64,000 bases of DNA from Pogostemon cablin (lineage: Eukaryota; Streptophyta; Magnoliopsida; Lamiales; Lamiaceae). Both the position numbers and the translations under genes were made by a program. Positions 19,644 through 30,151 of this stretch are shown one piece after another. Under the pieces are notes generated by a model, which was not told the origin of the DNA, made no database searches, and saw only the letters and a list, made by a program, of their open reading frames with translations. Location of the stretch: NCBI GenBank assembly GCA_023678885.1, contig CM042994.1:19191073-19255072 (forward strand), in the 5' to 3' direction. Each line of letters starts with the position of its first letter. The first letter of the stretch is position 1.

Positions 19644-22600
19644 TCCTGAAATTAAAATATTCACGGGTTAGAAAATTTGGAAGATTATTATCTTTTCCTT
19701 TTTTATACATAATATTAAAATCAAAAGGGGCTAAATGAGCCTGCCATCTAGCAAACATTTGCTTAGAAACATCATGTTTAAAATATTTATCAAACATAAA
19801 TTTAGCTGCATTACAATCAGTAATAATAGTAAATTTTTGATTATATAAATCATCTTGAAATTTTAATACACATTTTACGATAACAAGAATTTCTTTAGCA
19901 ATCGTAGCATAATTCTTTTGTGCATTATTCCATTTTCCTGAATGGAATCTAATTAAATGCTTTTGTTTATTATTTGGATTTTTCTGGGTAAGAATCCCTC
20001 CAAATCCTATATCAGAAGCATCAGTTTCTATAAAATTTTCCCAATTAGGGTTGCTAATCATTAAACATGGTAATGACTTAACATTCTTCTTAATTCTCTG
20101 GACTGCATTAGTATGACTATTAGTCCAAGGTTTAGGATTTTTCTTTAGTCTATCATATAAAATAGCTATACCTTTCACTAAATTATGATAATAAGGAGCA
20201 ATATAATTGAGGCTTCCTAAAATTCTTTGTAACTGAGTTTTTTCAATTATTATATCTGGAAAATTTTCAGCAAAATCTATGCTCCTATTTATAGGAATTA
20301 TATTTCCTTTTTCAATAAAATGTCCTAGAAATTTTATTCTAGTCTGAAATAAATCCATTTTTGGTTTAGATATAACTAGACAATTTTGTTTTATTAAACG
20401 TTTAAATATATGTAAATGCTTAAAATGCATTTCAATAGTCGTTGAATAAATTAAAATATCATCAATATAGACAATTATAAATTCACTATATGAAGTAAAT
20501 ATATCATTCATTATCTTCTGGAATTCAGAAGGAGCATTTTTAAGCCCAAATGGCATAACATTCCATTCATAATGTCCAATTGAAACATTGAATGCTGTCT
20601 TATATCTATCAGATTTATTAATCTGGATTTGCCAATATCCTGACTTTAAATCAAATTTTGAAAAAATTAGACCATTATAAAGTCTGTCTAATAAATCTTT
20701 TTTATTAGGAATTGGATGTCTTATCCATTTTAATACTTTATTTAGAGGCTTATAATTGATTACCAATCTTGGAATACCTCTTTCAATCTCAGAATGTTTA
20801 TTAACATAAAATGCAGTACATGACCACGGTGATTGAAAGTGACTTATTAGTCTTTTTTGTAACAAGGATTCAATTTACTTTTTACATAATTCTAAATACT
20901 CCGAATTCATTTGACAAGGCCTGGCCTTTGTCGGAATATTTCTTTCATTAAAATCTTCCTCTTAAGGAAGGGAAATAATATGTTTCTTTCTATCCCAAAA
21001 GGCATTGGGATGATCATTACATATTTCTAATGAAAGTTCATTTTTCAAAATACTAATTTTATCCTGTAATTTAGGATTTTTTAATTGTTCATCAATAGTA
21101 ACAATATTAATTTCTTGTTTCAGAAATCTTATCTGATTATGCTTAGCCATAATACTATCATATAGGCTATGCAATTTTTTAGTAATTGGTTCAACAATAA
21201 ATTCAAGGAAAATATCTTTGCCTTGGAAAGTGCCTTTAATCCCTTTATTATCAATATTTTTTATGGGATATATATTATTTAAAAATGGTGTACCCAGTAT
21301 AATCTGGTTAGAAATATTTTTTGCAAGTATAAAACTTTGCGGAATACATTTATTATTAATGCATACATATGCTTTGGGAATTTTATAATCTATCTGGAGT
21401 TTATCTCCCCCAGCATGTCATAACGAATGACTTGTTTTATGAAATTATCTAGTAGGGATTAACCCTTCCTGAATAACATTTAAATCTGCTCCACTATCAA
21501 CAAGAGCAATGAATGATTTTGTATAATAGCTATCAATTAACAATGATATTTTTATGTACCATTTCTGAGATATTACTGTTTCAACGGTAGATAGAAAATT
21601 ATCTTTTTCTATTATAGGTAAATTTTCTTGAATTTCTGGTAGAGTATTATTCTCTTCCTTAATATTTCTTTCTAATCTAGATATTCTAGATTCTTGAATG
21701 AAATTTTCATTTTTCAAAAATTTTATTTCTTCTTTTAGATTATTAATTTCTTTATAAATATCTGGTAGAGATATATCTCTTTGACTTTGATATTTCATTT
21801 TTAATTGATCCATAACTTCTGTCATATTATAAGATTTATTTTTATTAAGAATATCATTTATTCTTTCTTCTTCTTTATTAGAAGTAGATGTCGAGGCACC
21901 ATTATCATTTCCTAATTCATCAATTATTTTAGTCCTTAATAAAGGATCTTTTATTAATTTCAATAACTCAAAAATATTTTGAGAATTCAAAACATTAATA
22001 CTCATATTAGAGAATTGTGACATTATTTTATAAAATTCAGATTGTTTATTATCAATGTTATTTGTCTCTTTAGGACATATTAATCCTTCCTTACAGGGTT
22101 CACATTCCTCTGATTCATAAAATTCTTCAATCTTATCTTCTGATTCAGAAGTAGTAGAAATTTCTGACACTGATTCCTCAGATTCAGATTTTTCTATCAA
22201 AGATTGTATTATGATATTTTTTATATCATCATGGATTTCTAAATTAGAAATTCTTTTCTTTGTCCAACAAAATTCATTGGTATGTCCTTTTCTTTTGCAT
22301 ATTGTACAATATCTTTTTTGATTCTTATTGAATCTTTTCATATACAATTTCTTTTGGAATTCATTTTTCCTTTGGAAATTTTCTTCTTTCCTTTTCTTTT
22401 TTCTTTCAATATGTTTCGAAGAATACTTCTTCTGTTTAGATTTATAAATCTTTTCTTTTTTCTTTTTACTGGATGAAGAATTATCCAGTCCAAATTGTTG
22501 ACAAAATTCTCCCAATTGTTTCTTTTCTAAGAAACTTTGTCTTTTCAATTGCTGATTTAGCTTTATTTCATTGCATAAAGCTAATCCTTCTTGAATACAA

Positions 22601-24033
22601 GTGTCTATTAGAACACCATATGTAAATTTTTCATAAGGAATGGTAATATTATTACCCTTTATTGTTTTTCTTATTCTTTCAGCAAATAAACTTGGTAATC
22701 CATCCACAAATTTGGATTTCCAATGAGTATTATTACACTCTGGTAATTCCATTACTCTGCTTAGGAAGGTATCTTCATACCACCTAAAGTCAGAAAGTGT
22801 TCTACATCGTAGATTTTGTAATAATGTTCTAATAGTATCACTATTATCACTAAATCTTCCTGTAAAATGTTCAATTATATTAACTGCTAATGTATAAACT
22901 GCAGTTTCAATAATTTTATTGTCTTCTTGTTTATTAGCATTGAGAATATTATCTCTGTCTTGCGAATTTAAATAATTATCCCACCAACCTTTAAGTTGGC
23001 CTGTAAATCCAGCTATTATCATTGCTGCAATAGTTTTATCAGTATTTTGACTATTCTTACATATTGTAGAATACATCAACATTCTATGGACAGTATTATA
23101 GATCTGTTTATTAGAATATCCATCAATATTCCATTCATAAATTTTATTACCAGAATAACTGATATCTATCGTATCAGTGTATTCTTCATGTAATACATCC
23201 ATAGGAGTAGGCCTATTATAATAGAACTTACTCTGAATGGGTTTATCTGCCCATTTATTATGGAGTTTATTTATTTGATCTTGTAAAACCTCTTTATAAT
23301 CTGGGTTTTCTATTAAATTATAATCCAACTCTTTATCTAGAGTTTTTATACTGAGTTTATTAAACTTTTCTTCTAAATATTTTTCCAACTCATATATTGG
23401 TTGGGTTTTAAAATTAGAAATTATTGAAGGAGGTTGGAAACTAGGAAATATCTCCTTTTTTATATGAGTATTGGAAACTTCTGATGTAGAAGCTTCTTCC
23501 TTATTTTCAATAACCTCTTTTCCCTTATCAAGAGATTTATCATTAATTTTTTCAATTATCAAATTCAATTTATCATTAATAGATTGAATTTGTTCATTCA
23601 TTATTACTAATGATAAATTAGCATAATTTTGACTTTTAAACATATTATTAATATGTTTGCTTGTAACTTGAAGTGTATCATCTTCAATTAATTTACCAAA
23701 TGCTAAGAAATTCAAATCATTAATTTTAAATGGTTGTTGTGGTGGATATACTCCTGAAACCACTGCACCATTTTGCAAAATATAATTTCTTTCCATAATA
23801 AGAATATAATTCTTAACATATGTCTCTATGAACCATACTGTAAATGGTATCATTATATTTTTCTCTTCACAAGTTTTATAAAACTCATTTTGAAATCTAC
23901 TAATTTCATTATTAGTAAAATTATCAAAAAACCAATTTTTAAAAGGTTTATAACCTTCACTTTTGAATTCTTCCGAAATGATTTTTCTGGCTTTAGAACC
24001 AGGTCTAAAATCTATTATTTCCTCAAAATCCAT
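19630..24033 (-). pseudogene. ORF2 polyprotein, full length, four in-frame stops, no frameshift
   Basis: The best record of the complete ORF2: 1,468 codons in one frame from ATG 24033 to TAG 19630. Approximate residues: coat core 280-490 (GFTGQLKGWWDNYL, CRTLSDFRWY); Lys-rich region 530-570; zinc knuckle CTICKRKGHTNEFC 575-588; acidic region 605-650; coiled coil 760-800; protease DSGAD near 844; RT YIDDIL near 1187; RNase H TDASDIGFGG near 1336. Stops: Tyr-to-TAA at 21445-21447, Trp-to-TGA near 21,418, Tyr-to-stop near 20,963, Glu-to-TAA near 20,876. The first 862 codons (coat, knuckle, protease active site) are uninterrupted. Confidence 0.94.
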
Positions 24034-24036
24034 AAA

Positions 24037-25121
24037 TTATATAGATTCATACATTTCCGACATTGTCGGTTCCATCCTATTTGATTCTTTAATGATATTG
24101 TTTCTATTTTTATATAATTTTTTTATTTCAGGATTTAATCCTATTACAAATTCCATTTCATCTGTATAATTCTCACCTCCTATTTGAGATGTATGAGTTC
24201 TGTTTTCTCTTATTTGAGAAGTAGAAGCTCTGGGTGTTTCCACCATATAATCAATTGGAGAAATATAATTTCTCATTGAAATACTTTTTTGTATTTCATT
24301 GGGCTCAAACTGTATATTTACAGTTCCTTCTGAACTTTGCATGATATTCAGAATATTATTATGATTCTGTACTTGTGGTTGAACTGGTACAACTTATTCA
24401 ATCTTCCAATTATCTGGAAATTCTATTTCTTCCCATCTAATAGGTCGTCTGGTCATAATATTTGACCTGTTGAAATTCGTTTCAATAATAATAGTCTCAT
24501 TTTTATAATCCATCATTTTACACTGAGGATTTAGCGTAATTAATGGTTTATAATATATCCTATAACAGACACAAATAGTCTCTGTTCCAGGAAGATAATT
24601 ATATCCATTTGTTTTAACATTTAATGTTAATGCATCAAGTATATTGACGTCAGATAATGATAATTGTAAATTTGGATAAACATTAAAATATACTGGACCA
24701 TTGGTCAAACTGGATTGTATTATTCCCATCAAAGATTGTCTCCAATTAAGATTTCTACCATCTCTTAAAGCTGCTATGAAGCTTTCTGGTAAACCTTTCA
24801 AGATTAAAGGTTTAAATGCAATCTGAACCAATCCTATATATGCAGGAAATTGTAGCTATTTCTATATTTATTAATATCTTTATCTGATAATAACTTAATA
24901 ATCATTTCATTATTATCTAATGAATTTGATTCTTCAGTAGTCTTTACTACCTGAAGGAATCCTATTCTTTCGAATATACCCATCTTGTATATTAACCTGG
25001 GTTCAATCTTAGGAATTGTCCACTTATTAAGTAAATCTAAATTCTTAGGCATATCATATTCTTCATTCTTACTATTCTTAACATTAGTAGTATTATTAAT
25101 CAAGTTCATGATATTATTCAT
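24037..25121 (-). pseudogene. MP: Movement protein, one frameshift and one stop
   Basis: Starts at ATG 25121, ends at TAA 24037, 3 nt from the ORF2 ATG. A 2-nt insertion near 24,836 shifts the frame, and Gln-to-TAA at 24394-24396 truncates it. Otherwise it is co-linear with the intact MP at 8522-9604; residue changes (for example HTSQIGGENYTDEM) mark it as A2. Confidence 0.91.
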
Positions 25122-25162
25122 GATAAATTATGTGTTGACCCAAGACATATCTACTGAAATTA

Positions 25163-25179
25163 CCATGGCTCTGATACCA
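25163..25179 (-). promoter_or_regulatory. tRNA-iMet primer-binding site at the block 4 boundary
   Basis: Minus strand reads TGGTATCAGAGCCATGG. Viral homology ends 1-2 nt beyond it, at 25180/25181. In caulimovirid virion DNA this is the site of the minus-strand discontinuity, so the integrated end coincides with a natural DNA end. Confidence 0.87.
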
Positions 25180-25180
25180 T

Positions 25181-25249
25181 AATCTCAATTATTTTAATTA
25201 TTAATTAAAATTTAATGTAAATAAATACATATATTATTTTAATATTTAA
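25181..25249. other. Non-viral AT-rich spacer between lineage A and lineage B arrays
   Basis: 69 bases of AT-rich DNA with no similarity to either EPRV lineage. The last 44 bases (25206-25249) are repeated exactly at 50311-50354, on the other side of the lineage B array. Together with 50355 onward it resembles, in reverse orientation, the sequence at about 62,410-62,640, so it belongs to a repeated AT-rich family rather than unique host DNA. Confidence 0.8.
25206..25249 (+). repeat. 44-bp direct repeat, left copy, flanking the lineage B array
   Basis: Identical over 44 of 44 bases to 50311-50354. It sits immediately left of the first lineage B base (25250), and its partner immediately right of the last. 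It looks like a long duplication made when the lineage B array entered this site through a staggered break. Confidence 0.85.
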
Positions 25250-25972
25250 CCAGAATCATATAGGACATTTTACAGAATGAAAATTAAACCGGCATCTTTA
25301 AATAAAATCATACCCAAATAAAACCTCCAACATGCCCATCACAACGCCTTTCAAATGGCTAAAACTGGGACTTACAGGAGCAACATATTTAAGGCATCAT
25401 TTTGTTTTAAGGCCAGTTGATTACCTTCTAACCTATTTAGATTCTTATTAGAATATCCTAGCCATAAACTATATAAGTTCCATGCTAGCACAATTAATAG
25501 TTATGAATCAACACATGAATAATTTAGCCTATTAGGCTAAACATGAACATAATAAATGAAAAAAACAAAAAATAAAAACTGTAAATACTTACAAATTATA
25601 TGTACTCAGAATGCTTCTTTATTAATACAAATTTATATTTTACAAAAGAGGGAATGCTCAACACATGAGCTTACAATTTTGATCAGAAGACAGAAATGAG
25701 AGATTTCTGATCGATGCCTTCAAATGAAAAACTTCAAATATATTTATACAATAAGAAAACGCGTCCCAACAGTAGAAACAGCGTGAATTAACAGTAAAAA
25801 GCCAAAATTTTCGGTCTGCACAGTATAAAGTGCTACAGTAAGTCAAAAGTATACAGTAATTTACTGTTGATGAACAGTGATTTGTCTGGCTGCTTTACTG
25901 TTTATGAACAGTGATCTGTCTGGCTGCTTACTGTTGATGTCGTAAGCAATGACATCATCTTCTTCAGGTATA
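25250..25972 (-). promoter_or_regulatory. EPRV promoter/leader region (block 5, lineage B)
   Basis: On the minus strand: as-1-like palindrome (25936-25956), ACTGTT/AACAGT repeats (about 25,855-25,920), TATA box (25741-25748), GATCAGAA-type inverted repeat near 25,680, two-codon uORF (25658-25666), leader hairpin near 25,530, and the box shared with lineage A near 25,350 (one mismatch). No primer-binding site remains. Confidence 0.82.
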
Positions 25973-27316
25973 TTATTTTCCTTTGTGAATTGATGATGAT
26001 GAAGATGCTTCTTTCTCAGGTGTAAATTTTTCTATCAGAGTATCCTGAATTGCCATAAAAATTTCATCTAGATCCACATTATTTGGATCTTGTGCATCTT
26101 GCATTTGTTCAGAGACCATAGTAGACTCTGATTTATTATCATCTCCAAATTGTGATATAAAATCCTTCTACATTTCTTCAATATAGGCAGCTATCATCTG
26201 CTCTCTTGTCAAATTTTCTGACTTCATTTTGGATTTTCTCAAAATATGATCGAATGGAGAAGGAGTATGAACTTCTCTATAGGTATTACTATACAATTTC
26301 AATTTTTTCTCCAAGAGATCCATTGTCTCTATCCCATAAATCTGATTTGTTTTGGGATCTATACATAACATTTTATCCCAAAATTTAGTGTAAAATGTCT
26401 TGTATATGCATGGAATTCCTGTTTCGGTATTACCTACTTCTGGAGACCATTTAAATATCCATGGTATTGAAAATTCAATAAAAAAGTAGCATGAGGCTAT
26501 ACCCTCAATGTATAATTTTAATTCTTGCTTTTTTAAAAGCTGTGGGGATATATCCACCCATCTATCAAATGAAATTTTCATATTTTCTGGTAAAATAATT
26601 GAAGTGGGGCCAAAACAATGAAACCAGTGTATAAACTAGTGTGGGATATCATCCTTGTAAACATTTGAACATATATTGATAAACCAAGTATGTTTCTTTT
26701 TATCATTTTCTTAATTAAGTACCTTCATAAAGGCATCACAATAGTCACAATAATTATATTTCATTGGAACTCCTTTATTATTCATAACATCTTTTTCTCT
26801 TAATGGAGAAATTCCCCAATCTTCCAAGGATATTACCCTTTTAATTATTATTTTACTGAAATTATAAATTTCATTACTAGTTCCTGTAAAATGTGTAATA
26901 TCACAAGAACCAGTTTGAAGTAATATCAGTTCATACAGATATCTTGACTTATAAGTCCTCTTTTGCATGGAACTATTATCCATATATCTTTGCATTAAAG
27001 TCCAAGGATCATTGACCAATTTTAAATCTCTTTCTTCTAAAAGAAATATTATTTCTTTATATTCATTTTGAATGAATCCAATATTATCAGATTCTTCTTT
27101 CTCAACTACTTGAGCATATGATGTTGAAGAAGTATTACTTTCTTCATTTGGTTTTTGCTGTTTATTTCTTTTATTAAGAAATTCTTGATATGCTTCTTCT
27201 TCAGCTCTATTCATTGCTATAAGCTTTTTATTGCCATGTTGAGATATTATCTTAGACATTTTTCCTTTGCCACCTCTTCCTCTATAAGAGGAAGATCCTC
27301 TACCTCGTGTACTCAT
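25973..27316 (-). pseudogene. ORF3 of lineage B, three in-frame stops
   Basis: 448 codons in one frame from ATG 27316 to TAA 25973. The ATG overlaps the ORF2 stop as ATGA. N-terminus MSTRGRGSSSYRGRGGKGK is RG-rich as in lineage A; core EDWGISPLREK, HTWFIKICS-like and IEGIASCYFFIEFS are conserved. Stops: Tyr-to-TAA near 26,711, Trp-to-TAG near 26,637, Lys-to-TAG near 26,168. Function unknown. Confidence 0.88.
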
Positions 27317-30052
27317 ACCTGAAAATATTCACGAGTTAAGAAATCTGGAAGACTATTATCTTTTCCTTTTTTATAAACAATCTCAAAATCAAATGGGGCT
27401 AAATGAGCCTGTCATCTAGCAAACATTTGCTTAGAAACATCATGTTTGAAATATTTTTGAAACATAAATTTAGCTGCATTGCAATCTGTTACAATAGTAA
27501 ATTTCTGATTATTCAAATCATCTTGAAATTTTAAAACACATTTAACAATTGCAAGAAACTCTTTAGCAATAGTAGCATAATTTTTCTGAGAATCATTCCA
27601 TTTCCCAGAATGAAATCTAACTAGATATGTTTGTTTATTATTCGGATTGATCTGGGTTAATTTACCACCAAATCCTATATTAGAGGCATCTGTTTATATA
27701 AGCTTTTTCCAATTTGGATTACTAATCATTAAGCAAGGTAAAGTTTTAACTCTGGATTTATTCTTTCTAACAGCATCAGTATGACTATTAGTCCATGGTT
27801 TAGGATTCTTCTTAAGTCTATCATATAAAATAGCTGTGTCCTTAACCAAATTATGATAATAAGGAGCAATATAATTAAGACTTCCTAAAAATCTTTGTAA
27901 CTGAGTTTTTTCAGTTATATCATCAGGAAATTTATCAGCAAAATCAATGCTTCTGTTAATAGGAATAATATTTCCTTTTTCAATAATATGACCTAGAAAT
28001 CTAATTCTAGTCTGAAATAATTTCATTTTTGGTTTAGAAATTACTAATCCATTCTGAATAATTAATGATTTAAAAATATGCAAATGTTTAAAATGCATTT
28101 CAATGGTTTTTGAATATACCAAAATATCATCAATATAAACAATTATAAACTCACTATAAGGAGTAAAAATATAATTCATAATCTTCTGAAATTCAGAAGG
28201 AGCATTCTTTAATCCAAATGGCATCACATTCCATTCATAATGTCCTATTGAAACATTAAATGCTGTCTTGTATCTATCAGATTTATTAATCTAAATTTGC
28301 CAGTATCCTGACTTAATATCGAATTTCAAAAATATCAGACTTTTATAAAGTCTATCCAATAAATCCTTTTTATTAGGAATTGGATGTCTGATCCATTTCA
28401 GAACTTTATTTAGAGGTTTGTAATTAATAACCAATCTTGGTATACCTCTTTCAATCTCAAAATGTTTATTAACATAAAATGCAGTACATGACCAAGGAGA
28501 TTGAGAATGACTAATAAGTCCTTTATGTAATAAAGATTCAATTTCTTTTTTACACAATTATAAATATTCTGAATTCATTTGACAAGGTCTAGCCTTTGTT
28601 GGAATATTTTTTTCATCAAAAGAATCCTCATAAGACAAAGAAATAATATGTTTTTTTCTATTCCAAAAAGCATTAGGATGATCATTACAAATTTCTAATG
28701 AAAATTGATTTTTCAAAAGACTAATTTTATCCTGTAATCTAGGATTTTTCAAATTGATCATCAAGAGTAATAATATTAATCTCTTGTTTTAAAAAACTAA
28801 TTTGATCTTGTTTTGCCTTGATATTAACATAAAGACTACGCAAAACTTTTGTAAAAGGTTCAATAATAAATTCAAGGAAAATATTATCTCTTTTAAAAGT
28901 ACCAATAATACCTTTATTATCAATATTTTTTATGGGGTAAATATTGTTTAAAAATGGAGTTCCAAGTATAACTTGGTTTGAAATATTTTTTGCAAGTATA
29001 AAACTTTGCGAAATACATTTGTTATTAACACATACATAAGCTTTAGGGAGCTTATAATTAATCTGGAGTTTATCACCTCCTGCATGCCATAATGTATGAC
29101 TAGTTTTATGAAAATATCGAGTAGGTATTAATCCTTCCTGTATAACATTTAAATCTGCACCACTATCAACAAGAGCAGTAAATGTTTTTGTATAATGATT
29201 ATCAATCAATAATGATATTTTTATAGACCATTTTTGGGATATAACCATCTCAATAGTAGAAAGAAATGTGTCATTGAACATACTAGGTTTATTAACCTCA
29301 ATATTTTGAGAAATATTCTCATGTGAAATATTTTTTCCTTCAGAAAATTCCTCTTATCTAGATATTCTAGATTCTTGAATAAGATTCTTATTCTTTAATA
29401 ATTTTATTTCTTCTCTGAGATTATTAACCTCTTTATGAAGATCTTGTAGAGATATATCACTTTGAACCTGATATTTAGTTCTTAACTGGTTCATGACTTC
29501 TGTCATGTTATAAGACTTATTCTTATTAAGAATGTCTCGAGTCAATTCTTCTTCTTTATTAGAAGAGGAAGCTTCATTTTCATTACCAATATCATTGATA
29601 ATTTGATTCCTTAACAAAGGATCTTTAATCATTTTTAGCACCTTGAAGATATTATCAGAGGTTAAAACATTAATCGTCATATCTGAGAATTGAGATATAA
29701 TCTTATAAAACTAAGATTGATTATTATCAAGATTATTAATCTCTTTTGGACATATTAATCCTTCTTTACAAGACTCGCATTCTTCTGATTCAGTAATATT
29801 TTCATCAACTAAATTGTTGATGATTTCTTCTTCTGATTCAGAAGTTGATGTAAAATCTGATTCTGATTTCTCAAATTCAGATTTTTCTTCAAGAGTCTGT
29901 ATTATAATTTCCTTGATATCATCAGGAATTTCAAGATTATTAACCTTTTTCTTAGTTCAACAAAATTTTTTGGTATGACCTTTTTTTCCACATATTTTAA
30001 AATATCTATCTTTTTTCTTATTATATCTTTGTCTATAAGACTTCTTTTGGAA
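27313..30052 (-). pseudogene. ORF2 C-terminal part of lineage B, many stops
   Basis: Begins in the basic region before the zinc knuckle. The knuckle has lost its first Cys (Phe codon at 29999-30001). Stops and breaks include Trp-to-TGA near 29,956, Glu-to-TAG 29711-29713, a stop near 29,354, a 1-nt insertion near 28,748, Glu-to-TAA 28558-28560, Gln-to-TAG 28291-28293, Glu-to-TAA near 27,694 and Trp-to-TGA near 27,413. Protease DSGAD (near 29,165) and RT YIDDIL (near 28,130) motifs persist. The knuckle change and the stops at 29711, 28558 and 28291 are also found in block 6. Confidence 0.91.
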
Positions 30053-30148
30053 TAATATATTAACAGGAATAATATTGTCTGAGAAGCTAATACTCGTAAT
30101 ACAGATGAGTCAGAACCGACAATGTCGGAAATGGATTTTAAAATTTAA
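30053..30148 (+). pseudogene. MP: Movement protein, C-terminal tail only
   Basis: The last 32 codons of MP, ending NTDESEPTMSEMDFKI and TAA 30146-30148, 3 nt before the ORF2 ATG at 30152. Identified by comparison with block 8 (49713-49810, minus strand). The rest was lost at the inversion junction with block 5. Confidence 0.85.
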
Positions 30149-30151
30149 TTT

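Larger units (their letters stand above)
13028..22147. repeat. Near-perfect palindrome of about 9 kb (blocks 3 and 4), 33-bp spacer
   Basis: Left arm 13028-17567 reads the same as the reverse complement of right arm 17601-22147. Only 33 bases (17568-17600) separate the arms. The match covers coiled coil, PR, RT, RNase H, ORF3 and the promoter/leader. The spacer resembles lineage A leader sequence, so it continues the right arm rather than being foreign. Inactivating mutations differ between the arms, so they have diverged since duplication or come from different viral templates. Confidence 0.9.
17568..25181 (-). mobile_element. EPRV block 4 (sublineage A2), nearly full genome, minus strand
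   Basis: Reading leftwards from 25181: primer-binding site, MP, ORF2, ORF3, non-coding region. This is the most complete genome unit in the window, about 7.6 kb. Homology on the right stops within 2 nt of the primer-binding site; beyond it is AT-rich non-viral DNA. Confidence 0.93.
25250..30052 (-). mobile_element. EPRV block 5 (lineage B), minus strand
   Basis: Reading leftwards from 30052: ORF2 from the basic region just before the zinc knuckle, then PR, RT, RNase H, ORF3 and non-coding region, ending in the leader about 28 nt upstream of where a primer-binding site would lie. The right end is an inverted fusion to the tail of an MP gene (block 6). Lineage B differs from A throughout, e.g. 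KMELFQTRIRFLGHIIEKG against KMDLFQTRIKFLGHFIEKG in RT. Confidence 0.91.

Noticed and set aside
13028..25181. Block 4 as a single intact, functional viral genome
   Set aside because: ORF2 has four stops, ORF3 two frameshifts and MP a frameshift plus a stop. It is complete in layout but not in coding.
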